Source: Chloroflexota bacterium (GTDB taxonomy: Bacteria; Chloroflexota; Anaerolineae; J102). Taken from it: DNA of 53,764 nt. The DNA lies in NCBI GenBank assembly GCA_013152585.1, contig JAADGC010000157.1:1-53764 (forward strand), read 5' to 3'. Every line of letters begins with the position of its first letter. The first letter of the stretch is position 1. A model generated the notes under the pieces. That model was not told the origin of the DNA. It was given only the letters and a program-made list of their open reading frames with translations, and ran no database searches. Below, piece after piece: positions 17,421 to 26,673 of the stretch. A program made the position numbers and the translations under genes.

Positions 17421-18932
17421 ATGTCAAGAATCCGTCTGGCGATGTCTCCGTGGTGGGCGGCCCTTGTGCTGGCATGTTACCTCACACTTCCCGTCTGGGC
17501 CATGCTCAGCCACCCGGGCCTGCCGGCCACTACGAATGGCCCTCTCCCAGTGTTGAAGCTGTATGCCGTAGAACGGGGAGCCCCCCCGGCTGTGGCCACG
17601 GCTGGGGAGCGCTGGCACACGGATGGTGTTTGGCCCTACACGGTAGCCAGGATGGCGCACGGGCTAAGCGGCGATGGCGTCAGCGCTATCAAAATCAGCA
17701 TCGTACTGGCCCAGGTCTTGCTTGTCGCCGGCTGCGTGGGCTGGGGAGTGAGGCTGGGCGGTGTTTACGGTGGGGTGCTGGCAGCGGTGCTGGTGGCGTT
17801 TGCCCCTGTTTTGCTGAGCACCCTCTATCACGACGGTGATGTGGCGTTGATGTGGGCGATGGCCGGGCTGGCGTGGGCTGGCTGGGGGATTGGGCGCGGG
17901 CGTCGCCGGGATGCTGTTGTGGTGGTGATCGCTTTGATCGTGGCCTGGGCTGCCCGCCCGGGGCTGGGGATATGGATTTCGTTGGCCGCCCTGCTGCTGG
18001 CGGCTTTCTATCGCCACCCCCTGACGCTGTTGAGTGTGCTAGGAGGCAGTTTACTGGGCTTTTTCTTCGCCCAGCCCTGGACCCGGCCCGTGCTACCGAT
18101 GCCGGCATCAGCGGGGGTGGCACTCTACCAACTGCTGGAGCCGGGCTGGAGCTGGGATGTGGAGACCATCGGGCGCATGGTCCCGGCCAATTTCTCGCTG
18201 GGCCTGCCGTTGTTGGGCTTGCTATTGGTGGGCGCCTGGGGCAGCACCTCTCTTCCGGATGCCGGCACTCGCCCGCAACCGTGGTTACCGCATCTCCTGA
18301 TCGGTGGCCTGCTGACGCTGCTAAGTCTACAAGCCGTGAGCAGCCGCTTGCCGTTCATCGCCCAAACAGTGCCACCGGCATCGCTCCTGGTATTGGCGCT
18401 GCCCTTTTTGGCCATGGCGGCAGTGGTGGGCTGGCAACGCCTGATGCCATCCACCAGCGTTCCTGTGTGGACGGCGCTTTTCGTCCTCAGCATTCTCAAC
18501 GCCGGGCCAGCGCTTTCGCCCAGCTTCGAATCCTACGCCATTCCCCAACAGCCCGTGGCCCTCTTTGGCCCGCAGCCGATCATGCTCTTGTCGGCCCAAC
18601 CGGTATCCGCTCCCCAAGCGGGCGCATCCTTCACCCTCGATGTTTCGTGGGTGGCGTTGCAAAAGCCCGATTTCGATTATAATATCTTTGTGCATGTGCT
18701 CGATGCCCAGGGCCATAAAGTGGCGCAATTCGACGGCCAACCACAGCAAGGCGCCCGCCCCATGACCAGTTGGCAACCCGGCGAAGTGATTTCCGACAGC
18801 CTGCAGGTACCCATCCCTGCCGACGCCCCCCAGGGGCTGCGGGTGCTGCTGGGCGTGTACAACTGGCAGACCGGGGTGCGGTTGCTGGCCGGGGATAAGG
18901 ATGCCATTGCCGTTTCAGGAGGGGGGCTATGA
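17421..18932 (+). CDS. Polytopic membrane protein with C-terminal beta domain
   Basis: 503 residues with roughly nine to ten hydrophobic segments, then an extracytoplasmic tail of about 120 residues that reads like a beta domain (FDYNIFVHVLDAQGHKVAQ, SWQPGEVISDSLQVPIP, LLGVYNWQTGVRLLAGD). That tail is often seen at the ends of Chloroflexota membrane glycosyltransferase-like proteins. The first outside loop carries a Glu and Asp-His pair (GERWHTDG, YHDGD). A GT-C-like fold is plausible but no catalytic motif proves it. It overlaps the next gene by ATGA. Confidence 0.7.
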   Translation: MSRIRLAMSPWWAALVLACYLTLPVWAMLSHPGLPATTNGPLPVLKLYAVERGAPPAVATAGERWHTDGVWPYTVARMAHGLSGDGVSAIKISIVLAQVLLVAGCVGWGVRLGGVYGGVLAAVLVAFAPVLLSTLYHDGDVALMWAMAGLAWAGWGIGRGRRRDAVVVVIALIVAWAARPGLGIWISLAALLLAAFYRHPLTLLSVLGGSLLGFFFAQPWTRPVLPMPASAGVALYQLLEPGWSWDVETIGRMVPANFSLGLPLLGLLLVGAWGSTSLPDAGTRPQPWLPHLLIGGLLTLLSLQAVSSRLPFIAQTVPPASLLVLALPFLAMAAVVGWQRLMPSTSVPVWTALFVLSILNAGPALSPSFESYAIPQQPVALFGPQPIMLLSAQPVSAPQAGASFTLDVSWVALQKPDFDYNIFVHVLDAQGHKVAQFDGQPQQGARPMTSWQPGEVISDSLQVPIPADAPQGLRVLLGVYNWQTGVRLLAGDKDAIAVSGGGL

Positions 18933-20743
18933 AGCGAGTTCTGCGTTCACCTGCCCTGTGGATGACGCTGCTGTTGTCGCTTTTTGCGGTGGCGCCTTTC
19001 CTGCACCCTGGCTATTTTTGGTCGGCCAACGATGCCCGGCACGACGTGTTTTTCATCCTGCAATACAATCTGAGCTGGAATGAAGGCGTGCTGCTCCCGC
19101 GCTGGTCTCCCGACTGGGCCTTTGGTTATGGTTATCCCTTTTTTAACCTGGTAGCGCCGGGCGCCACATTTGTGGGCACAGCCCTGTACCATTTTCTGCC
19201 CCTGAGCCTGGAATCGGCCGTGAAGGGCACGTTTATCCTGTCGATTTTACTGAGTGCCCTGGGCATGTGGCTATTCGTGCGGGAGTGGGCGGATGAACGG
19301 GCGGCCATGGTGGCGGCACTGGTCTACGTCTATGCCCCCTACCATTTGCTCGATATCACGGTGCGGGCGGCCATGGGCGAATCGTTGGCCCTGGCGCTGG
19401 TGCCGTTTGCTTTGTGGACTCTGCGCCGGCTGGTACGGCGGCCCACGCCCCAACGCATCGTCTGGTTCGCTCTTAGTTATGCGGCCATCCATCTCACGCA
19501 TAATTTCATTGCCCTGCTCAGTACCGGTTTGTTGCTGGCTTATTTAGCCGCCCTGGCGGTGGCGCAGGCCGGGCGCGGCCATGCCTTGGGGATCAGGCTG
19601 CGGGCCGGGTTCCGTAGTATCGTCCTCGGCGGGTTGGGGCTGGGGCTGGGCCTGGGGCTGGCAGCTTTTTTCGTGTTTCCGGCTTTGCTCGAATTTCAGT
19701 ATGTGCGGCAGGATCAGTGGTTTGGCGGCTATTACGACTTCCACGATCACTTTGTCTATTTCTCCCAGTTTTTTGATCCACGCTGGGGCTTTGGCATCAG
19801 CGTTCCCGGCCCCGATGACGCTATCAGCTTTCAGTTGGGGCTTGTGGCCTTGACATTGGCCGGGGTAGCGGTGTGGCGCTGGTGGCGAGGGCAGAGCCAT
19901 GGCCACGGCGAACCGGGTTTTTGGCTGCTCATCCTGGTGGGGGGAGCCTGGTTGAGCACGGCCGCCGCCACCTGGGCCTGGGATCATGTGCCGTTGGTGG
20001 CGAGCGCTCAGTTTCCCTGGCGTTATCTGTCGCTGGCTATCCTGGCTTTGGCGGTGCTGGCGGCGCATGTCTGGACCCCGGACGACTTTACGCCACCCCA
20101 CCCCCGGCAATGGCTGGCGCCGATCCTGCTCAGCGGCCTGGTCATTTTGGGTAGCAGTCGTTATGTGCAGATGCAAACACCCCCGGCCCCCCCTGGTGGC
20201 GCCACCCTGGCCGGTCTCATGGAGTTTGAACGCAGCGCCAACGAGATGACCGGCATGACTGCCACCGCCGCCGAAGTGGCAACGTGGTCGCCATTGGCCG
20301 ATCTACACATGGCGGGCATCAAGATCGGTAATCAGGTTGATTATAGCCTGGTCAATGCCAACGATCAGCTCGTGGTGGACGTGAAGGAACATCGCATCGA
20401 TAGCGAGCTGCTTTGGGTGCGGGCGCTGAGCGCCGGCCAGAGTGTGCCCTTCTATCGACAGTGGTTCCCGGGCTGGACGGCCACCCTGTTGGATCCGGAC
20501 AGCGGCGCCGAAATCGCCCATTTTTCCCTGGGCCCCGAACACACCCGGCCTCCGTATGGCCTGCTCACCGTGCCGGTGCCGCAGGGCGACCATCTCCTGC
20601 TGATTCGCTTTCAGAACACGCCCCTGCGCACCGCCAGCAACGTGGTGTCGGCTTTGAGTATGGCGGTGGCGCTGCTGTTGCTGCTGGCCGCCCGCTGGCT
20701 GACCCCGGTCATTCACCGCTTTTTCGCTCCCATCTCTGATTGA
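18929..20743 (+). CDS. PTPS-related polytopic membrane protein, paralogue 1
   Basis: 604 residues with about ten transmembrane segments and a C-terminal extracytoplasmic domain closed by a last helix. The N-terminal block (PGYFWSANDARHDVF, WSPDWAFGYGYPFFN), the VYVYAPYHLLDI motif and GFGISVPGPDDAISFQLG match the PTPS-related membrane family (Pfam 10131), whose domain organisation resembles GT-C glycosyltransferases. Acidic residues in the first outside loop (NDARHD) would suit such an active site. The substrate is unknown. It is a tandem paralogue of the next gene. Confidence 0.78.
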   Translation: MKRVLRSPALWMTLLLSLFAVAPFLHPGYFWSANDARHDVFFILQYNLSWNEGVLLPRWSPDWAFGYGYPFFNLVAPGATFVGTALYHFLPLSLESAVKGTFILSILLSALGMWLFVREWADERAAMVAALVYVYAPYHLLDITVRAAMGESLALALVPFALWTLRRLVRRPTPQRIVWFALSYAAIHLTHNFIALLSTGLLLAYLAALAVAQAGRGHALGIRLRAGFRSIVLGGLGLGLGLGLAAFFVFPALLEFQYVRQDQWFGGYYDFHDHFVYFSQFFDPRWGFGISVPGPDDAISFQLGLVALTLAGVAVWRWWRGQSHGHGEPGFWLLILVGGAWLSTAAATWAWDHVPLVASAQFPWRYLSLAILALAVLAAHVWTPDDFTPPHPRQWLAPILLSGLVILGSSRYVQMQTPPAPPGGATLAGLMEFERSANEMTGMTATAAEVATWSPLADLHMAGIKIGNQVDYSLVNANDQLVVDVKEHRIDSELLWVRALSAGQSVPFYRQWFPGWTATLLDPDSGAEIAHFSLGPEHTRPPYGLLTVPVPQGDHLLLIRFQNTPLRTASNVVSALSMAVALLLLLAARWLTPVIHRFFAPISD

Positions 20744-20744
20744 A

Positions 20745-22496
20745 ATGAGCAAGCGTCGTTCCCCCCTGTGGTTGGTGCTGTTGCTGTCGTTGTTTGCCGG
20801 GGCCCCCCTGCTGGCCCCCGGCTACTTTCTGCACGCCCACGATGCCGCGCACAGCCTGTTCTGGCTGACGGAGTTCGATCAGGGTATTCGTGATGGTTTT
20901 TTGTGGCCGCGGTGGGCGCCCGACCATGCCCTGGGCTATGGCTATCCGCTTTTTACTTTTTATGCGCCCCTGGTTTTTTATGTGGCCGAGTTTTTCCACC
21001 TGCTCGGGGCCAGTATCCTGGGCGCTGTCAAGATCGTGTGGGGGCTGGGTATTGTACTTTCGGGGCTGAGCATGTACGCGTTAGTCCGCCGTTTGTGGGG
21101 CGCTGGACCGGCGGTGATTGCCGCCTTACTTTATGTGTATGCCCCGTATCATCTGGTCAATATCTATGTGCGCTCGGCGCTGGCCGAATTTGTTGCCATG
21201 GGCTTGTACCCCTGGGTAGTGCTTTGCTTTTGGGATGTGCTGGCCCAGGGGGGGCGACGCCGTGTGGCCTGGGCGGCCCTGAGTTTTGGCCTGCTATTGC
21301 TCACACACAGCGTCACGGTGGTCTTTTTTCCGCCTGTGCTCATCCTGCTTATTTTGTATTGGTTGGCCGTACAGGCCTGGCGGCAAAAGCGTGTGCCCTG
21401 GGCCGCCATCCTGCGGGCCGCCGTGGCCGGAGTGGGGGGGGCGATGCTGGCCGCCATCTTCCTGTTGCCGGCGGTGGCCGAAAGCCGCTACATTGTGCAG
21501 GATCAGTGGCTGCCCGACACCTATCAGTACGGCAATCAGTTTTTGTATCCGTTTCAATGGTTCCAGAACAATTGGGGATTTGGCTTTGCCATCGAGGGGC
21601 CTGATGACGGCATGAGTATGCAGGTGGGGCTGTGGCTATTCGTATTGGGGCTGGGCACCCTGCCTCTGCTGTGGCAACATCGTCCCCGCCATCTTTTCAC
21701 CTGGGCAGGGTTCGGCCTGCTGGCCGTGGGCACCCTGTGGCTCACGCAGGCCGGTAGCCACTTCCTGTGGGCGCTCCTGCCTCTCATGGCCCTGATTCAA
21801 TTCCCCTTTCGGCTGCTGGCGCTGATCAACTTCTCTTTGGCCCTCACGGCTGCGGGCATGATCGCCGCACTGACTGCGCCCGCGGCGTCTTCGCAGTCCC
21901 AACAGCGCCTGTCGCCCGCCCTCCTGGCGCTGGCGCTGGCGATCGTGTTCGCTTCGTACCCCATGGCGCGGCCGCAGCACACACCCCTCACCGCCCACAG
22001 CCAAAGCCCGCGGGCGGTGATCGACTTCGAGGTCAACTATCCCGACATGCGCGGCAGCACCGCCTTTGCCAAAGCCCCCCCGCAGGATAGCCCCAAGCTG
22101 GCCGCTTATCTGGCCAACGAGCCTTTGCCCCTGGCTGGCATCCTTGCCGGCCAGGGAACGATACGCCCCCTGCATCATGGCGCCGGCTCCGAGCGTATCC
22201 ATCTCTCGGCCCAAAGCCCGGTCACAGTGCAGTTTTACACCTACTGGTATCCGGGCTGGCAGGGCGAGATCGACGGACAACCGCTGCCGTTGGTCGCTGC
22301 CGGGCCCGATGCCCTGATCACCCTGCAGGCGCCGGCCGGTGAGCACGAGATCGCCATCCGTTTTCGCAACACACCGTTGCGCAGTGGGGCGGCGGTGCTG
22401 TCGCTTCTGAGCCTGCTCATCATCATGATCGTGTTGTCCGGCCTCGATACCCGCATCTGGCGCCGATTCCACGCTTCCACTCCTGCTGATTCCTGA
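20745..22496 (+). CDS. PTPS-related polytopic membrane protein, paralogue 2
   Basis: 583 residues, aligned along its whole length with the preceding protein: PGYFLHAHDAAHSLF, WAPDHALGYGYPLFT, YVYAPYHLVNIYVRSA and GFGFAIEGPDDGMSMQVG stand in the same order. The C-terminal outside domain also matches (YWYPGWQGEIDGQPLP with IRFRNTPLRSGAAVLS). The acidic NDARHD of paralogue 1 is HDAAHS here. It begins right after its neighbour's stop. Tandem duplication followed by divergence is inferred. Confidence 0.78.
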   Translation: MSKRRSPLWLVLLLSLFAGAPLLAPGYFLHAHDAAHSLFWLTEFDQGIRDGFLWPRWAPDHALGYGYPLFTFYAPLVFYVAEFFHLLGASILGAVKIVWGLGIVLSGLSMYALVRRLWGAGPAVIAALLYVYAPYHLVNIYVRSALAEFVAMGLYPWVVLCFWDVLAQGGRRRVAWAALSFGLLLLTHSVTVVFFPPVLILLILYWLAVQAWRQKRVPWAAILRAAVAGVGGAMLAAIFLLPAVAESRYIVQDQWLPDTYQYGNQFLYPFQWFQNNWGFGFAIEGPDDGMSMQVGLWLFVLGLGTLPLLWQHRPRHLFTWAGFGLLAVGTLWLTQAGSHFLWALLPLMALIQFPFRLLALINFSLALTAAGMIAALTAPAASSQSQQRLSPALLALALAIVFASYPMARPQHTPLTAHSQSPRAVIDFEVNYPDMRGSTAFAKAPPQDSPKLAAYLANEPLPLAGILAGQGTIRPLHHGAGSERIHLSAQSPVTVQFYTYWYPGWQGEIDGQPLPLVAAGPDALITLQAPAGEHEIAIRFRNTPLRSGAAVLSLLSLLIIMIVLSGLDTRIWRRFHASTPADS

Positions 22497-22502
22497 ACCC
22501 CC

Positions 22503-23537
22503 GTGTCATCTCCATCTTTCCGGCGCTGTCCTCACTGTAACACCCCCCTTCCCGCGCACGTGCGTCTCTGTCCCACCTGCGGCGGCGCCGTCAGCGCCTC
22601 TCGCCGTCATCGGCGCCTGCCCTGGGCCGATATGGCGCTGGTTTTGGTCTTGTTGGTCATCTTCGTCGTGTGGGGTCGCTGGCAGAACCAACAGCGCATT
22701 CTGGCCCTGACGCCCACCGTCACGGCCACGCCCACCAACACGGCCACAGCCACGGCCACAGCCACGCTCACCCCCACAGCCACGCTCACGCCTACACCCA
22801 CCCTCACGCCTACGCCCATTTTTTACACCGTGCAACCCGGCGATACCATCTCGGACATTGCCGCCCGCTACAATCTTTTACCCGAGGCAGTTTTGACGGC
22901 CAATCAGTTGAGCGAAAACGATTTCCTGCAGGTCAATCAGACGCTGTTCATTCCGCTGGCCACCCCGACACCGGTGGGCACGGCTGCCCCCACGGCCACC
23001 CCGCGTGTGGGCGCCGTCAACTATCGCGTACAGCGCGGCGATACCCTGACGGCCATCGCCATCCGTTTCCAGGTAGATGCCGGGAGCATTCAGCAGCGGA
23101 ACAAGATCGCCGACCCCAACCAACTCACCCCAGGTGATGTGCTGGTGATCCCGCTGGGCCCGGAACAGCCCCCCGCCGGCACTCCCACCATGACGCCCAC
23201 CCCTCATTATGCCGTGGCTCCCCACCTGATAGCACCGCCGTCGCTAGCCGAATTCCAGGTAAACGACAGGCCATTACTGCGTTGGGTATCGGTTGGTCTC
23301 CTTCCCACCAACATCTGGTATGCCGTGCAACTCGACTACGTCGATTTCCATCTCTCCGATCCGGCGCCCATCCTTACCAAAGCCACCAGCATCCGCTTGA
23401 GTGCTGATACCCAGCCGGCGGCGGATGCTGCTGCAACCGAATTGGTGTGGTGGGTGCAGTTGGTACGCGTGGCCGCGGACGGATCCCTGCAACCCACCAG
23501 TCCTAAAAGCGAAGTGCGGGCCTTTCGTTGGCCCTGA
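22503..23537 (+). CDS. Zinc-ribbon, transmembrane, double LysM protein
   Basis: Starts with GTG. Residues 9-27 hold two CxxC pairs (CPHCN, CPTCGG), a cytoplasmic zinc ribbon. A single transmembrane helix (MALVLVLLVIFVVWG) and a Thr/Pro linker follow, then two LysM domains (about 106-152 and 172-218) starting FYTVQPGDTISDIA and NYRVQRGDTLTAIA. The last 120 residues form a further uncharacterised domain. LysM modules bind N-acetylglucosamine polymers such as peptidoglycan. It is last in the operon and meets the HIT gene tail to tail with a 1-nt gap. Confidence 0.82.
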   Translation: MSSPSFRRCPHCNTPLPAHVRLCPTCGGAVSASRRHRRLPWADMALVLVLLVIFVVWGRWQNQQRILALTPTVTATPTNTATATATATLTPTATLTPTPTLTPTPIFYTVQPGDTISDIAARYNLLPEAVLTANQLSENDFLQVNQTLFIPLATPTPVGTAAPTATPRVGAVNYRVQRGDTLTAIAIRFQVDAGSIQQRNKIADPNQLTPGDVLVIPLGPEQPPAGTPTMTPTPHYAVAPHLIAPPSLAEFQVNDRPLLRWVSVGLLPTNIWYAVQLDYVDFHLSDPAPILTKATSIRLSADTQPAADAAATELVWWVQLVRVAADGSLQPTSPKSEVRAFRWP

Positions 23538-23538
23538 T

Positions 23539-23889
23539 TCAGGCCCGCGGCACCATGCGGCCCAGCGGTCGGCCCCCCACCAGGTGCAAATGCAAATGCG
23601 GCACCACCAGATTGGCGTCGGGGCCGTAATTGATAATCAACCGATAGCCAGATTCGGCAATGCCTTCCATCTCGGCCACCTGGTTGGCTGCCTGCACCAT
23701 CTCCGCCAAAATCGTGCCATCCAGCGCCGCCCGGTCGCGGATGTGTTCGATGTGATGGTTGGGCACAATGAGGATATGTGTGGGCGCCATGGGGTTGATA
23801 TCGCGGAAAGCAGTGACAGTAGGCCCGTTGTAAACCACCTCGGCCGGCAGCTCGCCCGCCACGATCTTGCAAAAAAGACAATCAGTCAT
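23539..23889 (-). CDS. HIT family protein
   Basis: Histidine-triad nucleotide hydrolase/transferase of 116 residues, the size of HINT/HinT. The triad is HLHLHLV with His98, His100 and His102. An N-terminal CLFCKIV motif provides two of the Cys often found in HINT proteins, and the VPNHHIEHI segment is canonical. HinT-type enzymes hydrolyse purine phosphoramidates. Its start overlaps the uridine kinase stop by ATGA. Confidence 0.93.
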   Translation of the reverse strand: MTDCLFCKIVAGELPAEVVYNGPTVTAFRDINPMAPTHILIVPNHHIEHIRDRAALDGTILAEMVQAANQVAEMEGIAESGYRLIINYGPDANLVVPHLHLHLVGGRPLGRMVPRA

Positions 23890-24542
23890 GGGTGTTTCTC
23901 CTCGGATGCAGACTGGTGAGTGCTCAGTAAATTCTCGATGCGGCCGATCACCATCTCCAGGGCCACATCGTTATAGCCCCCTTCGGGGATGACCACATCG
24001 GCATAGCGTTTGGCGGGTTCCACAAATTTAAGGTGCATAGGTCGTACGGTTGTTTGATACTGTTCGATCACCGATTCGACTGTACGACCTCGTTCGTGCA
24101 AATCGCGCAGCAATCGGCGAATAAAACGAATATCCGCATCCGTATCCACAAATATCTTGATATCCATGAGATCCCGCAGCTCTTCATCGGCAAAGACGAG
24201 AATGCCTTCCACCAAAATGACGGGACTGGGGTTTACATGCCGGGTCTGCGCCCGCCGGACATGAGCCTTAAAATCATACATGGGTACATCGACGGCTTCC
24301 CCTCGTAACAACTGCCGCACATGTTGCACCAATAATTCGTTGTCCAGCGAATGGGGATGATCAAAATTAAGATGGGCGCGGGCGCTGGGGGGCAGATGCG
24401 AGGCGTCTTTGTAGTAGGCGTCGTGGGGGAGATAGGCAATACGGTCCCAGCCGACCCGATCCAGGATGCGGTTGACCACCGTGGTCTTGCCCGAACCGCT
24501 GCCGCCGGCAAGGCCTACGACGACGGGTGTATAGGTGTTCAT
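23886..24542 (-). CDS. udk: Uridine kinase
   Basis: P-loop kinase that phosphorylates uridine and cytidine in pyrimidine salvage. Walker A GGSGSGKT is at 13-20. HDAYYKD, FDHPHSLDNELL, YDFKAHVR and VILVEGILVF follow in the Udk order, and the RRLLRDLHERGR lid is present. Length is 218. The ATG at 24542 is used because the conserved domain starts there; it overlaps the stop of the preceding gene (ATGA). Confidence 0.92.
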   Translation of the reverse strand: MNTYTPVVVGLAGGSGSGKTTVVNRILDRVGWDRIAYLPHDAYYKDASHLPPSARAHLNFDHPHSLDNELLVQHVRQLLRGEAVDVPMYDFKAHVRRAQTRHVNPSPVILVEGILVFADEELRDLMDIKIFVDTDADIRFIRRLLRDLHERGRTVESVIEQYQTTVRPMHLKFVEPAKRYADVVIPEGGYNDVALEMVIGRIENLLSTHQSASEEKHP

Positions 24543-25807
24543 GATGTTTGTTCGTCCGAGTGAAAATAGTGCAAGATTTCGGCCAGTGTGGGATGGGCGC
24601 GCCATTGTCCTTGCCAACGGATGACCGTGCCCGCCGCATTGCTACGGACGCCGATCCGCAGATACGGCCAACGCCAGGCGGCCCCAAGCCCCAGCATCAG
24701 CATCAGCCCTGCCGGCCACAGCAACCAGGTGCCGGGCCGATAGCGCACGCTGAGCGCACTGGTGTGGGTCGCCTGCAACTGAAAACTGACGTCTTGCCAG
24801 TGCAGCTCGCCTTCGTGGCTGATTTCGGAACTCATGATAGGTGTATTTTCGGCGTCGCGCAATTGCAGTTGATAGCGGTCGGTATCTTGTGCCACCACAA
24901 CCAGCACCAAGTTGCGGTCGGGGATGGCCACGGCCCGCTCACTACGTTCCTGCGGAAATTGCAGCAGCAGGGTGGTGCCCATCTGACCGGCATCCAACGA
25001 TTGCAGACTGAGGGGCTGGCCGGCAACATGCGCCTGCACTTGCAGGGCCGGGATCAGCCGTTGCACCTGCAGATGAAAACCCCGCACCGATAACGAGCCT
25101 GTCTCGGGCGCCATAGTGGCCTGGGGCTGGCAGCACAGGCGAATCATCTGCCCATCGGCGTCCATTTGCAGTGTTTGGGAGCTGTAAGGGGTCAGGGTGA
25201 GTGATTCGGCCGGGGCCAGGAGGATAGCATCTTTTTGCCAACCATTGCGCAATTGCCAGACCAGCAGCAATAGCAGCAGCAGCAATCCTAGCTCGAGCAG
25301 ACTCTGCCACCCCAGGTGCCGGTGGTGCCAATCGCCGATCCATTCCCATGGCGATGCCTCTGCCTCCTGGCGCCGGGCATGGCGGTGGCTGCTGTGCGTC
25401 AGCACCTGAAGGCTGGCGTCATCTGGCGCCAACGACGGCATCCGGGCTTCGTGGATGGTGGTCAGGGGCAGCCACTGCTGCGGCGGCTGCAAGGTGCGAA
25501 CTTGCCACGCCAGCAGCAGGCGTCCCCAGAGCCGCAGCACCAAAATCAGGGCCAACAGCGTCACCAACGCCCGCACCCACGGCTGTTGCGCCAGGTTATA
25601 AAAGCCGAGCCAGCGTTCCCAATCACTGACCGCTGTTCGATCCAGCCACAGGCTGGTAGCTAGCGTATCTCCAACCAACGATGTGGGCAGTTGCGGCCAC
25701 ATCATTTGCCCCCATCCCACCAGCCCTGCTAATACCGACAAGGGTATCAGCAACCACGCCGAACCGATGCGGCGCCAGAATCGAAGCAAACGCGGGAGGA
25801 TTTTCAT
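24539..25807 (-). CDS. ResB-like membrane protein
   Basis: 422 residues with four hydrophobic segments: SAWLLIPLSVLAGLVG, ALVTLLALILVLRLW, LLELGLLLLLLLLVW and a C-terminal WLLWPAGLMLMLGLGAAW, with a large outside domain between the last two. This layout, the segment pairing after GFYNLAQQPW and the RYRPGTWLLWPAG ending resemble ResB/Ccs1, which helps assemble cytochrome c. No CcsA/ResC gene lies nearby and no haem-binding motif is certain, so the role in cytochrome maturation is only inferred. Confidence 0.55.
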   Translation of the reverse strand: MKILPRLLRFWRRIGSAWLLIPLSVLAGLVGWGQMMWPQLPTSLVGDTLATSLWLDRTAVSDWERWLGFYNLAQQPWVRALVTLLALILVLRLWGRLLLAWQVRTLQPPQQWLPLTTIHEARMPSLAPDDASLQVLTHSSHRHARRQEAEASPWEWIGDWHHRHLGWQSLLELGLLLLLLLLVWQLRNGWQKDAILLAPAESLTLTPYSSQTLQMDADGQMIRLCCQPQATMAPETGSLSVRGFHLQVQRLIPALQVQAHVAGQPLSLQSLDAGQMGTTLLLQFPQERSERAVAIPDRNLVLVVVAQDTDRYQLQLRDAENTPIMSSEISHEGELHWQDVSFQLQATHTSALSVRYRPGTWLLWPAGLMLMLGLGAAWRWPYLRIGVRSNAAGTVIRWQGQWRAHPTLAEILHYFHSDEQTS

Positions 25808-25834
25808 GTCGTGGATCTGGCAGGGGGCTTTTTC

Positions 25835-25863
25835 AAAAAGACCCCAACCGCACGGCTGGGGTC
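25835..25863 (-). terminator. Rho-independent terminator after tRNA-Thr
   Basis: On the minus strand a 10-base-pair hairpin (GACCCCAGCC, loop GTGC, GGTTGGGGTC) is followed by TTTTTG. It lies 8 nt after the tRNA 3' end and separates it from the ResB-like gene. Confidence 0.85.
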
Positions 25864-25870
25864 GTAACTG

Positions 25871-25943
25871 AGCCACCCATCGGACTCGAACCGATGACCG
25901 ACGCATTACGAATGCGTTGCTCTACCTGCTGAGCTAGGGTGGC
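25871..25943 (-). tRNA. tRNA-Thr (anticodon CGT)
   Basis: Full cloverleaf of 73 nt. The acceptor is GCCACCC/GGGTGGC, the D arm contains AGCTCAGCAGGTAGAGC, the anticodon stem ACGCA/TGCGT carries loop TTCGTAA (anticodon CGT, reads ACG), and the T arm has the GGTTCGAGTCC signature. The discriminator is T and CCA is not encoded, so it must be added after transcription. Confidence 0.97.
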
Positions 25944-25956
25944 AAATGACAGCTAA

Positions 25957-25986
25957 ATTATAGCAAGAATTGGCTGCGCAGGCAAA
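25957..25986 (-). promoter_or_regulatory. Promoter of tRNA-Thr
   Basis: On the minus strand TTTGCC, an 18-base spacer and TATAAT preceded by TGC (extended -10). The start point falls about 7 nt before the tRNA 5' end, so the tRNA has its own short transcription unit inside the gene row. Confidence 0.75.
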
Positions 25987-26094
25987 GTTGGCCCGACCGC
26001 GGGTGTGCCCCAGGAATTGGGCGGGATGATGCGGCTGGTTGATGCGCCGGTGCCATGCTCTGTTCCAGGAGCAATCCCGTGCAGCGTGTTTGGC

Positions 26095-26673
26095 TCAGGG
26101 CGAAAGCTGCGATAAGGCAGCTCTCAGCCTTTCTTCGACGCCTTCGATATCCTTGGGCAAGCCCTGCATTGCGCGTTGGGCTTCGACCACGCTGTAGCCC
26201 AGGCTGGTGAGGGCGTCGATAACCTCGGTGTCGGCGTCGCTGATGCCGGCCGCCCCCCACATATCGATTTCGCTGGGGGTAAATTTATCTTTGAGATGGA
26301 ACAGGATCTTTTGGGCGCTTTTTTTGCCGATGCCGGGCACGCGCGTCAGCAACCCCGGTTCGTCGTTGGCAACGGCCAGGCGGATGCTGTCGGGCGGCAG
26401 GGTGCTGATGATGTTGAGGGCCAGCCTCGGCCCCACCCCGCTGACGCCAATGAGAAGCTCGAATAATCGCAGCTCTTCATCCGTGGCAAACCCAAACAAG
26501 GCCAATTCTTGTTCGCGCACATGAAAATGGGTGTATAAAAACACGGCTTGGTCGATGCGATAGGTGGGCAAGTGGGCCGCCGGTACAGATACCTCGATGC
26601 CCAACGCGCCTACATCCACGATGATGCTGTTGTCAAGGATTTCTTCGATGCGACCGCGCAGACGGCTAATCAT
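26095..26673 (-). CDS. ruvA: Holliday junction branch migration protein RuvA
   Basis: Binds four-way DNA junctions and loads the RuvB motor. 192 residues: an N-terminal OB domain (MISRLRGRIEEI, VGALGIEVSVP), tandem helix-hairpin-helix motifs (LIGVSGVGPRLALNI and LTRVPGIGKKSAQKI) and a C-terminal RuvB-binding domain (EVIDALTSLGYSVVEAQRAM). Its start overlaps the response regulator stop (ATGA). No ruvB follows; a tRNA unit lies downstream. Confidence 0.95.
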   Translation of the reverse strand: MISRLRGRIEEILDNSIIVDVGALGIEVSVPAAHLPTYRIDQAVFLYTHFHVREQELALFGFATDEELRLFELLIGVSGVGPRLALNIISTLPPDSIRLAVANDEPGLLTRVPGIGKKSAQKILFHLKDKFTPSEIDMWGAAGISDADTEVIDALTSLGYSVVEAQRAMQGLPKDIEGVEERLRAALSQLSP

